Source: Bacillus fungorum
GTDB taxonomy: Bacteria; Bacillota; Bacilli; Bacillales; Bacillaceae_G
Reading direction: 5' to 3'
Length of the DNA: 47,193 nt
NCBI RefSeq assembly: GCF_002746455.1
Contig: NZ_NWUW01000030.1
Span: forward strand, 1-47,193
The notes beneath the pieces were generated by a model, which saw only the letters and a list, made by a program, of their open reading frames with translations, did not search any database and was not told where the DNA came from. Positions 1 to 7,393 of this stretch are shown here, piece after piece. Position numbers and translations under genes: made by a program. How positions within the stretch are numbered: position 1 is the first letter of the stretch; every line of letters starts with the position of its first letter.

Positions 1-133
1 TTCCTTTCTTTTGGTGATTTGGTTGTGGTGACTTAATTATATCAAAGTTGGACGATTCTTTTTTATGTTTTATGCAAAAAAAGAGGTTGCCCAAAAGTAA
101 CTATTCAGCTACTTTTGGGACAACCTCTTTTTA
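1..133. repeat. Repeat terminus with hairpin, probably the edge of an IS1182-like element
   Basis: This stretch aligns by eye with the reverse complement of 47061-47193. Shared blocks include a TTTGGTTGTGGTGACTTA-like stretch, GGAC..GATTCTTTTTT and TGCAAAAAAAGAGGTTGCCCA. At 78-132 a long stem (AAAGAGGTTG.CCCAAAAGTA with TACTTTTGGGACAACCTCTTT) ends in a T run, so it can also terminate transcription entering from the left. GGGACARCCTCTTT-type ends are typical of IS1182-family elements. The family assignment is inference because no transposase sequence lies inside the window. Confidence 0.5.
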
Positions 134-163
134 CAATGTTAAATATGCATAATCTCATATGAC

Positions 164-216
164 CTATACGAAAAAGTATTGTATACTTTAAAACTATACG
201 ATACTTTTTCGTATAG
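164..216. promoter_or_regulatory. Inverted repeat with 24-bp arms upstream of the transglutaminase-like gene
   Basis: The left arm is 164-187 (CTATACGAAAAAGTAT then TGTATACT) and the right arm 193-216, with spacer TTAAA. By hand 22 of 24 positions pair. It ends 24 bp before the start codon at 241, just ahead of the AAGGAG ribosome binding site, so it could be an operator or a 5' UTR stem. There is no T run after it, so a terminator is less likely. Confidence 0.55.
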
Positions 217-240
217 TTATAGAATGTAAGGAGTGACGAG

Positions 241-1401
241 ATGGGAAAGACAAGTAAATATGTGACAGCTGCCGCACTTTGTTCAACTATAGTAATGGGA
301 GGCTTACAGGCTTCATCTGTATCTTATGCAGCTACGAATCCAACTGTAGTGACATCACAATCAGATGCAAAGTTGTTAAATGATTTCAGGATAGAATTAA
401 AAAAACAGATTGATAATCGAGAAGAGAATATTACAATCACATATAAAACGAAAGATAGAAATGCTAGAAATGTTATGGACCAATTGTATGACGAGTTTAA
501 TAAAATTGTAGATGCAGATGAGTATGTAAAGTATAATGTAGCGTCTACTCGATATTCTATTAAAGGGTTACCAGGAAACTATACGTTTACACTGCAAGTG
601 AAGTACCGTGAATCAAAAGAGCAAACACAATATGTACAATCTCAGGCGAAAGCGATTATCAGCTCGATTGTAAAGCCAGGGATGGATGAGAATGAGAAAG
701 TAAAAGCTATTCATGATTACGTTGTAAAACACGTATCTTATGATACGTCTTATCAAGCGTATACAGCATATGAAGCGTTAGCGAATCGTTCTGCCGTTTG
801 CCAAGGATATACGTTATTAACATATGAATTGCTAAAAGAAGCGGGTATCCAAAACCATATTGTAACAGGTACAGGAAATGGACAAGCTCACGCATGGAAT
901 TTAGTAAACATTGAAAACAAGTGGTATCATCTTGATACGACATTTGACGATCCAGTGCCAGATAAAGCTGGGCGCGTAACATATTCATATTTTAATATGT
1001 CTGATGAGCAATTAAGTAAAGATCATGAATGGGATCGTAGTAAATATCCAGCAGCAACTACAAGTTATTTTGGTGAATTAACAAACAAAATAAAAGCTGG
1101 TAGTTCGAAAACTCCCGTATACGAGCAAATGTTAAAAGATACGAATTTAAAATATTTATCAGCACAATATGGGGCTGAAAATTATAATGAATTTAAGCAA
1201 AAGTTGCAGCAACAATTCGCTTCTAAGCCAGAAAAAGTAGAAGTACGATATAAGCAGTCTATGGATGGAACAATGCAAGATATAAAAAAAGTGTTAAATG
1301 AAATAGATTGGCCAAAAGGTGCAAAACGTGTATCTTATCAAGTAGCACCATATAGTGCAATGGCAGATTATTCATTAGCAACAATTACATTTACGTATTA
1401 A
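241..1401 (+). CDS. Secreted transglutaminase-like protein
   Basis: This 386-residue protein starts with a Sec signal peptide: Lys residues, a hydrophobic stretch to about residue 28, and a likely cleavage after SYA (28-30). The central part is a transglutaminase/protease-like fold, with catalytic Cys187 in SAVCQGY, His217 in AHAWN and Asp232 in HLDTTFDDP, spaced as a papain-like triad. Residues 40-140 and the C-terminal 130 residues look like accessory domains. Relatives are exported proteins of Bacillus that may cleave or crosslink cell-wall protein; the substrate is unknown. The start is supported by AAGGAGTGACGAG directly upstream. It is transcribed alone, with an inverted repeat in front and a terminator behind shared with nadE. 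Confidence 0.85.
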   Translation: MGKTSKYVTAAALCSTIVMGGLQASSVSYAATNPTVVTSQSDAKLLNDFRIELKKQIDNREENITITYKTKDRNARNVMDQLYDEFNKIVDADEYVKYNVASTRYSIKGLPGNYTFTLQVKYRESKEQTQYVQSQAKAIISSIVKPGMDENEKVKAIHDYVVKHVSYDTSYQAYTAYEALANRSAVCQGYTLLTYELLKEAGIQNHIVTGTGNGQAHAWNLVNIENKWYHLDTTFDDPVPDKAGRVTYSYFNMSDEQLSKDHEWDRSKYPAATTSYFGELTNKIKAGSSKTPVYEQMLKDTNLKYLSAQYGAENYNEFKQKLQQQFASKPEKVEVRYKQSMDGTMQDIKKVLNEIDWPKGAKRVSYQVAPYSAMADYSLATITFTY

Positions 1402-1471
1402 TTAATCAACAACATGAGGATTGTTTGCAGGACTTACTAGAGAAAAGAGTAGGGATGTATCGTTAACGTAT

Positions 1472-1504
1472 AAAAAAGAAGCTAATGAGATTAGCTTCTT
1501 TTTT
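1472..1504. terminator. Bidirectional terminator
   Basis: AAAAAAGAAGCTAAT, loop GAG, ATTAGCTTCTTTTTT. T runs on both strands serve the converging transglutaminase-like gene and nadE. Confidence 0.85.
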
Positions 1505-1509
1505 ATGCT

Positions 1510-2328
1510 CTATTTCCACCAATCATCAAACATTGACGCTGGTACTTGTCTCTTATGTTCACTTACTTTGTAACGCTTCTCAATCTTCTCAGCAACGTCA
1601 GCTGGAACTGCTTTACCTTCTAAATAATCATCTAATTGATCATAAGTAATACCTAACTCTGTTTCATCAGCTTGACCTGGTTTTTCATCTAATAAATCAG
1701 CTGTTGGCATTTTTAAGTACAGTCGCTCGTCTGCGCCTAACTCTTGTAATAATGCACGTCCTTGGCGCTTCGTTAATCCCGTTAATGGTAATAAATCTGC
1801 ACCACCATCTCCGAATTTTGTAAAGAACCCTGTTACAGCTTCTGCAGCGTGATCTGTTCCGATAACAAGTAGCCCTTTTTGTCCACCAATTGCATATTGA
1901 GTAACCATACGGATACGTGCTTTCACGTTACCTTTATTGAAATCTGTTAATGATTCACCCAATAAGTTTTCATATTGACTTGAGAAAGAATCAACTGTTG
2001 AAGCGATATCAAATGCAACAGATTGATCCGCTTGAATAAATTGTAATGCTAATTGCGCATCATCTTCATCTTTTTGCACTTTATAAGGTAGGCGCACAGC
2101 GATAAACGTTGCGTTACCACCTTCATTACGAATTTCCTCAACTGCAAGTTGAGCTAAACGTCCAGCTAGTGTAGAGTCTTGTCCGCCACTAATTCCAAGT
2201 ACAAATCCTTTCGCACTCGTTTTTTTTACATAATCTTTTAAGAAATCAATTCGTTTACGGATTTCTTCTTTTGGATCAATTACAGGTTGAACATGTAATG
2301 CTTTCATAATCTGTTCTTGTAATGTCAT
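1510..2328 (-). CDS. nadE: NH3-dependent NAD+ synthetase
   Basis: The product is 272 residues, the usual length of the ammonia-dependent bacterial form, with no glutaminase domain. It amidates nicotinic acid adenine dinucleotide to NAD+ with ATP and ammonia in the cytoplasm, the last step of NAD synthesis. The ATP-pyrophosphatase loop SGGQDS is at residues 47-52, followed by the adenylate-binding region around GTDHAAEAVTGFFTKFGDG, both hallmarks of NadE. The start has a GGAGG-type site (reads CCTCC at about 2338-2342). It stands alone, converging on the transglutaminase-like gene. Confidence 0.95.
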   Translation of the reverse strand: MTLQEQIMKALHVQPVIDPKEEIRKRIDFLKDYVKKTSAKGFVLGISGGQDSTLAGRLAQLAVEEIRNEGGNATFIAVRLPYKVQKDEDDAQLALQFIQADQSVAFDIASTVDSFSSQYENLLGESLTDFNKGNVKARIRMVTQYAIGGQKGLLVIGTDHAAEAVTGFFTKFGDGGADLLPLTGLTKRQGRALLQELGADERLYLKMPTADLLDEKPGQADETELGITYDQLDDYLEGKAVPADVAEKIEKRYKVSEHKRQVPASMFDDWWK

Positions 2329-2603
2329 TATGTTTTCCTCCTATTCATATTAAAGCGGTAAATAAATTTATATGTATATTGGTACATACTTCTATCCTTT
2401 ATTATTTCGCAAAACTAACGAATATACAATAGGATACGTGTATGAATATGAATGTAGTCATTATAATGAAACTGCTTCGTTTAAGCAATTTTTTTGAAAC
2501 CTTTCAATAATGTAAGGTTTTTGTCATTTGAATCGATGGAAGGTATTTCCGTACTTTACTAATATAAAAACATAGTTAGTAGAAAGAAGGGCGGAGAAGT
2601 AAT

Positions 2604-4484
2604 ATGAACATTAGAGAACTCGCATATCGGAATGTAACGCGAAATAGACGGACATACTCAGCCTATTTTTTGAGTAGTGCATTTGCTATTATGGCCTTTT
2701 TTGTGTATTCATTTTTTGCGTTTCATCCGGCATTAAGTGCAGGAGAATTGGGTCAGTACGTATTCGTAAGTATGTCTTTTGCACAGTCCATTATTTACTT
2801 ATTTACATTTTTCTTTATTTTATATTCGATGGGAATGTTTTTAAAAACGAGAAAGCGTGAATTAGGAATTTTAATGATGTTAGGTATGACGAAATATCAA
2901 TTAAAGCGTCTTATCTTCTTTGAAAATATTATGATTGGGATAGGGGCAATTATTTTTGGAATTCTTGTAGGAATGTTGTTTGCTGGAATATTAATATTTG
3001 TAGCCCCGATGATATTAAAATTAGATGTTTCCTTAGTTTATTACATACCAATGAAAGCCATTGCTGTAACGAGTATTATGTTTTTTATATTATTTATGAT
3101 CATTTCATTGTTTAGTGCAGGAATGATCCGGAAAAATAAAATTATGAAATTGTTTAGAGGATCAGCAGAAGCGAAGCCGGAACCGAAAGCATCCATTATT
3201 TCTTCTATATTAGCAGTCATATTACTTAGTACGGGATATGCAGGAGCGCTTATGTCACACGGCGCAATGGTATTTGTCATGATGATTCCAGTTACAACGG
3301 TAGTCATTATTGGTACGTATTTGCTGTACAAGCAGTTGAGTGTCTTTATTATTAGACTATGCAAAAAAAGTAAACGTTTCTATTGGACACAGACAAATAT
3401 TATTACGTTATCAGATTTAGCTTACCGTATGAGAGATAACGCAAGAATGTTTTTTATTGTAACCATTATTTCAACTGTAGCATTTTCAGCAATAGGTACA
3501 TTAGTTGGCTTTACATCAATGACAAAGACGATTATGGAGAGACCAATTGCGTTTCACTATCATTCTAAGCAAGGAAATAGTACTGAATCACAGCATATAC
3601 AAATGATTGACGAAGGATTAAAGAAATATAATATAGCAGCTTCAAAAACTAATATTTCCACGAAGAAAACGGAGGAGCAGTGGTTAAGAAGCGCCGCCTT
3701 TATAAAAGAATCAGACTATAAGGAATATGCAAAGTTAACGGGAGAACCCTTTAATGTAGTATCAAATAAAGAAGCTTTATTTTTGTCAGTCGATATACCA
3801 GGACCTCCGATGAAAGAAAAAAAAGAAATTACTTTGCCACATTTGAATGAACCTTTAAAAGTGAAAAAAGTTAATACTTCTTCATTAAGTAAAATAATAA
3901 GAGGTAACGTTTATGTAATCTCGAACAATCAGTATGATGCATTACAAGATGGATTTAAAGAGGGAAAAGATTATGTGTACAAAACAGAAGGAACGAAAGA
4001 TGAAATTGAGGTTGGTAAAGAACTAACGCATCAGATGAAGCCTTATGAAGAATATGCAACGTTTAGTGCAGAAGAGTACGAACAAAACCAAAGTTTACAA
4101 ATTGCAGGGCCAATTCTATTTGTAGGTTTCTTTATTGGTATTGTATTTTTCGTATGTGCAGGAAGCTTCCTTTACTTCCGTTTGTTTTCTGATTTGGAGG
4201 ATGATGCTCGTTTGTTTGAAATGATTCGAAAAGTAGGCTTAACGAGCGGAGAATTATCGAAAGTAGTTACCATTCGATTGGCACTTTTATTCTTCGTTCC
4301 AATAGGGGTTGCAACATTACACGGGGCAGTAGCGTTAACTGCACTCGGACAGATGTTTGAGTACTCACTATTTAAAGAAAATGCGATAGTATTAAGTATT
4401 TTCGTAGGAATTCAAGTTGTATATTTCTTACTGATACGATCTCGTTATTTAAAACAATTGAAAGAGAGATTATGTATTCGTTAA
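2604..4484 (+). CDS. FtsX-like ABC transporter permease (BceB/YxdM type), orphan
   Basis: This 626-residue integral membrane protein opens with MNIRELAYRNVTRNRRTY, typical of BceB-type permeases. The hydrophobic pattern fits about ten membrane segments: one near 20-40, groups at 55-170 and 195-305, and three or four near the C-terminus. A large hydrophilic loop at about 320-500 corresponds to the extracellular ligand domain of BceB. These permeases pair with a BceA ATPase and often a BceRS two-component system in peptide-antibiotic sensing and detoxification. No ATPase, kinase or regulator gene flanks it here: 275 bp without a gene lie upstream and an abrB-like gene lies downstream. A start at ATG 2604 follows AGAAAGAAGGGCGGAG. 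The family is clear, the partner unknown. Confidence 0.85.
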   Translation: MNIRELAYRNVTRNRRTYSAYFLSSAFAIMAFFVYSFFAFHPALSAGELGQYVFVSMSFAQSIIYLFTFFFILYSMGMFLKTRKRELGILMMLGMTKYQLKRLIFFENIMIGIGAIIFGILVGMLFAGILIFVAPMILKLDVSLVYYIPMKAIAVTSIMFFILFMIISLFSAGMIRKNKIMKLFRGSAEAKPEPKASIISSILAVILLSTGYAGALMSHGAMVFVMMIPVTTVVIIGTYLLYKQLSVFIIRLCKKSKRFYWTQTNIITLSDLAYRMRDNARMFFIVTIISTVAFSAIGTLVGFTSMTKTIMERPIAFHYHSKQGNSTESQHIQMIDEGLKKYNIAASKTNISTKKTEEQWLRSAAFIKESDYKEYAKLTGEPFNVVSNKEALFLSVDIPGPPMKEKKEITLPHLNEPLKVKKVNTSSLSKIIRGNVYVISNNQYDALQDGFKEGKDYVYKTEGTKDEIEVGKELTHQMKPYEEYATFSAEEYEQNQSLQIAGPILFVGFFIGIVFFVCAGSFLYFRLFSDLEDDARLFEMIRKVGLTSGELSKVVTIRLALLFFVPIGVATLHGAVALTALGQMFEYSLFKENAIVLSIFVGIQVVYFLLIRSRYLKQLKERLCIR

Positions 4485-4600
4485 ATGTGTTTTTTTAACT
4501 TGAGTACAAAATTTTCTAAAAAGAGGCAGGTATTACCAAAAAGTGATAAAATGGAAAAAGCGAGGTGGAAAAATTAATAAAAAATAAGGGGGGAAGTAAT

Positions 4601-4888
4601 ATGAAAGCAACAGGAGTTATTCGAAAAGTAGACGAATTAGGACGAATTGTTATTCCTAAAGAATTACGTGATGTATTGGGAATACAAATTAAATCACCGC
4701 TTGAAATTTTCGTAGAAGAAGACAAAGTCATTTTACAAAAATATCAACCTTACAATGCTTGTCAAATAACAGGTGATGTTTCAAATCAAAACATATCATT
4801 AGCAAATGGAAACATTACTGTTAGTATAGATGGAGCGAAATATTTAATAAAAGAAATAGAGAAGTTTTTAAACAAGAGTGAGGTTTAG
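4601..4888 (+). CDS. AbrB-family transition-state regulator paralogue
   Basis: The protein is 95 residues, the length of AbrB/Abh. The N-terminal half contains the swapped-hairpin DNA-binding motif KVDELGRIVIPKELRDVLGI (about residues 8-27), nearly identical to AbrB. The C-terminal half (CQITGDVSNQN onward) is the dimer or tetramer domain. AbrB proteins repress post-exponential genes. An in-frame upstream start at 4565 exists, but ATG 4601 has the perfect GGGGGGAAGTAAT site and matches AbrB length. The C-terminal half diverges from classical AbrB, so this is more likely a paralogue than AbrB itself. It sits directly left of the IS-bounded insertion. Confidence 0.85.
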   Translation: MKATGVIRKVDELGRIVIPKELRDVLGIQIKSPLEIFVEEDKVILQKYQPYNACQITGDVSNQNISLANGNITVSIDGAKYLIKEIEKFLNKSEV

Positions 4889-5036
4889 TCTTAATTTATA
4901 TTATTTTTAAAATTTCATATCATTCTTTAAAAACTATAAAAAGACCATTAAATGATATTATCCCCTTTAGGTAGACAGTGTAAAAAAGACCATGTACACA
5001 CATGGATATTACACTATTACTTGGAGGGGATTTTCC

Positions 5037-5484
5037 ATGACTAAAAAGGATCAATATTTAATACATATTCCGAAGAATTAAAGCTATCAGCTGTTCAAAG
5101 TTATTTAAACGGAGAAGGAAGTTACAATATGATAAAGGAAAAATATCAGATTAGAAGTTCTACCCAGCTTAAAAATTGGGTCGAAAAATATAAAGAATGT
5201 GGTGAGATTACAGATACTCGCGGGAAAAATGGGGGAATGAAAGGTATACCAAACCCTCTAAAAGGAAAACGTGTTTATTTTAAGACGATTGAAGAGGAAC
5301 GTGACTACTATAAGGCACAGGTTGAATGTTTAAAAAAGCAGTATCCAAATCTATAAATGGAGGCGTACTAAAATATAAAGAGAGATATCATATCATTGAA
5401 TCATTAAAGACAAAATATTCATTTATATGGCTTATGAAATTTATGGGTGTACATCGTTCAAGTTACGATAAGTGGATTCTATAA
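5037..5484 (+). pseudogene. IS3/IS150-like transposase orfA (frameshifted) and truncated orfB
   Basis: ATG 5037 follows GGAGGGG. After four codons the frame breaks: restoring one A in the A run at about 5043-5047 gives a continuous reading (GSIFNTYSEELKLSAVQSYL and on) into the OrfA frame that ends at 5356. The helix-turn-helix (YQIRSSTQLKNWVEKY) and a C-terminal coiled part are recognisable. Near the OrfA end, AAAAAAG at 5332-5338 is a classical -1 slippage site. Reading in -1 gives an unbroken OrfB start (GVLKYKERYHIIESLKTKYS and MGVHRSSYDKW) that stops at 5482-5484, before the DDE domain. The transposase is therefore inactive. Confidence 0.8.
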
Positions 5485-5696
5485 ACATGCTCTTTGAATG
5501 GTACATGCAAGATATTTTATGTGCGAAACGTGCATGGTGCCAATTTAGCGATTTAAGTGTGACATTAACCCATTTACATAAGGCGTTCGGTATTTTTTTT
5601 CGTCTTTGCTATTTGTATGGTTATAAATTTGAAGATGTTGTACATGCCTACAAATAGAAGAATGAGGAAAACTTTGTACGTCAAGCGAGCGGATAG
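5476..5696 (+). pseudogene. C-terminal remnant of a phage-type dUTPase-like protein
   Basis: Directly after the orfB break, an open frame reads through LSVTLTHLHKAFGIFF and YGYKFEDVVHAYK, then a TAG at 5655-5657. Beyond it the frame continues KNEENFVRQASG and a second stop. The pattern of an amphipathic helix followed by F.EDV..AY..KNE.N..RQ.SGY is that of the dimeric dUTPase (all-alpha NTP pyrophosphatase) C-terminus common in Bacillus phages. The N-terminal half with the metal-binding EExxE is absent, and at least one stop interrupts it. The assignment comes from motif recognition, not a search. Confidence 0.5.
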
Positions 5697-5737
5697 TAAG
5701 ACCTAATTTGAATTTTATCAGAAATGAGGGGAACGAA

Positions 5738-5904
5738 ATGAAAGTAACAGTAATATTTGAATACGAACTAGATGAAAAACAAAAAGAGAAATTTGAAGAT
5801 ATAAGAGCGGATGAAGGAGAATTTGAAGCGTTTGATTTTTAGAGGATTTAGTGAAAAAAGATATAGATGTTGCTGAGGTTGTTGCAACAGAGTATAAAGA
5901 TTAA
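5738..5904 (+). pseudogene. Frameshifted small phage-type ORF (about 55 residues)
   Basis: ATG 5738 follows GAGGGGAACGAA. The frame reads MKVTVIFEYELDEKQKEKFE and then hits TAG after GEFEAFDF at a T5 run (about 5839-5843). Adding one T restores LEDLVKKDIDVAEVVATEYKD to the stop at 5902-5904, giving a 55-residue acidic, mostly helical protein. The restored length divides exactly by three. Small acidic ORFs like this are common in phage early regions. Its function is unknown. Confidence 0.6.
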
Positions 5905-5937
5905 AAAACTAAACAAAAACGTTATTTGAATAGAAAA

Positions 5938-5972
5938 TGGCAGCTTAAAATTCAAGGGTGAATCAGCTGCCA
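5938..5972 (-). terminator. Terminator for the minus-strand small membrane gene
   Basis: On the minus strand TGGCAGCT ... AGCTGCCA is followed by TTTTCTATT. It lies 34 bp past the stop of the 6006-6113 gene. Confidence 0.7.
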
Positions 5973-6005
5973 ATAGAGTAGTTATTAAATCTTATTATTA
6001 AGCTT

Positions 6006-6113
6006 TTAATTTGGATTCTTGCTCTTATTTCGAGAAGTAATTATACCGAAAATTGCACCAGATATTGCACCGATTAAAGTTGGTAAGAGTATACTCCATG
6101 CTGCAAATGACAT
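6006..6113 (-). CDS. 35-residue single-pass membrane peptide
   Basis: A short ORF begins at ATG 6113 with AGGAGG (reads CCTCCT at 6121-6126) at ideal spacing. The peptide starts MSFAAWSILLPTLIGAISGA, continues hydrophobic to about residue 25, and ends in a charged tail SRNKSKNPN. One membrane helix of about 22 residues with a small-residue face (GAISGAIFG) is evident. A strong terminator follows, so it appears to be its own transcription unit. It resembles small phage or toxin-like membrane peptides in shape only; I do not recognise a family. Confidence 0.65.
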   Translation of the reverse strand: MSFAAWSILLPTLIGAISGAIFGIITSRNKSKNPN

Positions 6114-6507
6114 AATTATACCTCCTAATAATAAAATGTTTTAACTATAAATTCATTATATAATAATTTAAAGATGTACATAAGGCAATCTTAGGAAGTT
6201 AAAAAAATAGTTATTTGAAAAAAGACCTCTTACGGAAAGATAAGAGGTCATCAAAAAGATGTTGTATTTGAAACACGTGATGTTTCATAAATGAATCATA
6301 ACATATATCCATATATTAAGTATATATAATATTAATGAGCAAAATGAATAAAGGTATACAAAATCCTTATTTTGAGTAGGAGGTGGTGCGTATCTTAATA
6401 ATTCTTAGATATTAATTAAAATGAGTTTAAAACCCAAAAAGATATGTGAAAAAATTGTGTAAACACATTTAAATAAAAATTTCATTTTGTAGAAAAGGGG
6501 AATGGAT
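6114..6507. other. AT-rich gap with a hairpin and short inverted repeat
   Basis: I see no convincing gene. It holds a GACCTCTTA/TAAGAGGTC stem at 6224-6249, a TGAAACA-N5-TGTTTCA inverted repeat at 6269-6287, and a strong AGGAGG at 6378-6383. Behind that AGGAGG only a nine-codon frame from GTG 6386 is open, perhaps a decayed gene start. The rest is AT-rich sequence with TATATA-like runs. Confidence 0.5.
6224..6249 (-). terminator. Perfect hairpin, terminator on the minus strand
   Basis: GACCTCTTA and TAAGAGGTC pair perfectly with an eight-base loop. On the minus strand the stem is followed by TTTTTTCAAATA. No minus-strand gene ending here is evident, so the transcript it serves is unknown. 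Confidence 0.6.
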
Positions 6508-6735
6508 ATGGCATCGGGTTGCATCATGGGGCAATGTCCAATTTGTGAGGAATGGGTTTATGAAGATGAAGTTATACTTGATCAACATGATAATACACTT
6601 CACAAATCATGCTTTCATTCCAGGAATAATGATAAGAAAATAATTTATCAGTTACAACAAGAATTATTAAAAGCTGAGAAACGAATAGAAGAACTTGAAA
6701 AGCAAATTAGAAACGGACAGCTTGCTCTTTTCTAA
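6508..6735 (+). CDS. Small Cys/His protein with a coiled-coil tail, phage-like
   Basis: The chosen start ATG 6508 is seven bases after AAGGGG; ATG 6502 is too close to it. The 75-residue product has a Cys/His cluster that could bind one zinc: C10PIC13, with His27/His32 and Cys36 in HKSC. From about residue 45 on it is a charged heptad-like helix (IIYQLQQELLKAEKRIEELE). This shape is common among uncharacterised phage early proteins. The function is not recognisable. It lies inside the IS-bounded block and is intact. Confidence 0.7.
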   Translation: MASGCIMGQCPICEEWVYEDEVILDQHDNTLHKSCFHSRNNDKKIIYQLQQELLKAEKRIEELEKQIRNGQLALF

Positions 6736-6743
6736 ATTTAAAA

Positions 6744-6769
6744 GAGCAGCTAGCAAAAGCTAACTGCTC
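6744..6769 (-). terminator. Terminator, best on the minus strand
   Basis: GAGCAGCTAGC, loop AAAA, GCTAACTGCTC. A T4 run follows on the minus strand. It lies just beyond the minus-strand gene 6818-7030 and also just beyond the plus-strand gene 6508-6735. Confidence 0.7.
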
Positions 6770-6817
6770 CACTCATGGAATGTGGTTAATGGGTTGTCTG
6801 TAGTATTGACGGAATAT

Positions 6818-7030
6818 TTATTTTAAATTCATTTTTTCAAAGGTGAACATTCCAGCTGACATGATAGCTGCACCTACTACAGAACCTAGCCAGTCTCTCC
6901 AACCTAATGTATTTAAAGATGAACCTGATAAATTCATAATCATGAAGAAAGAAAATGTCAATATACCGAATACGAGACTTCTCCAAAATGATTGTAAAAA
7001 CTGCATCTTTTCCTTTCGAGAGTTGTTCAT
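6818..7030 (-). CDS. Small two-helix membrane protein, phage-like
   Basis: The product is 70 residues: a basic N-terminus (NNSRKEKMQFLQSFWRS), one membrane segment at about 17-34, a short polar loop with GWRDW, and a second segment at about 48-64. AGGATGATCAT precedes ATG 7030. The overlapping plus-strand frame lacks a site and codes nothing membrane-like, so the minus strand is preferred. The family is unknown. With 6006-6113 it forms a pair of minus-strand membrane mini-genes among plus-strand neighbours. Confidence 0.65.
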   Translation of the reverse strand: MNNSRKEKMQFLQSFWRSLVFGILTFSFFMIMNLSGSSLNTLGWRDWLGSVVGAAIMSAGMFTFEKMNLK

Positions 7031-7081
7031 ATGATCATCCTAACTAATACTTTGTATTTTTATAAATAAATTATTGCATGT

Positions 7082-7393
7082 ATGAAGATCGAAAGTAAAG
7101 AATATGCAATATTGCATATTGGAACTGAACAAAATAATCCTTTTTGTGATATAGGTAAACAGATAAATAAATTAGGAACTGCTTTAGGGGGAACCTATGT
7201 AGGTGATAAACCGAAAAAGAGAACGAAAGTAGAATGGGATGTATTATGTGAGAAAACGTTAATAATGCAGGAGCTTGGAATGACATATGATGTCGAAGGG
7301 GAATTGCTTCTGTGTGAAAAAAATCCCAAAATATTAAGAATTACTAAAAGTACTGTTCAAACTACTTTAGAAAGTGCCGGGTATACTTGTTAA
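7082..7393 (+). CDS. Hypothetical 103-residue protein, possibly truncated
   Basis: The open frame encodes a soluble, mixed alpha/beta-looking protein with the segment NPFCDIGKQINKLGTALGG and a C-terminal TTLESAGYTC. There is no ribosome binding site before ATG 7082, only AT-rich sequence, and an in-frame TAA lies at 7067-7069. It could be the C-terminal remainder of a larger gene or be silent. An overlapping minus-strand frame (7071-7286) looks less protein-like. I do not recognise it. Confidence 0.4.
   Translation: MKIESKEYAILHIGTEQNNPFCDIGKQINKLGTALGGTYVGDKPKKRTKVEWDVLCEKTLIMQELGMTYDVEGELLLCEKNPKILRITKSTVQTTLESAGYTC

Noticed and set aside
707..988. 93-residue minus-strand frame inside the transglutaminase-like gene
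   Set aside because: It overlaps a gene with signal peptide and triad, has no ribosome binding site and no recognisable motif.
6386..6415. Nine-codon frame after a strong AGGAGG
   Set aside because: Spacing of two bases is too short for GTG, and nothing conserved-looking follows; possibly a decayed gene start.
7071..7286. 71-residue minus-strand frame
   Set aside because: Less protein-like than the overlapping plus-strand frame, with no ribosome binding site.
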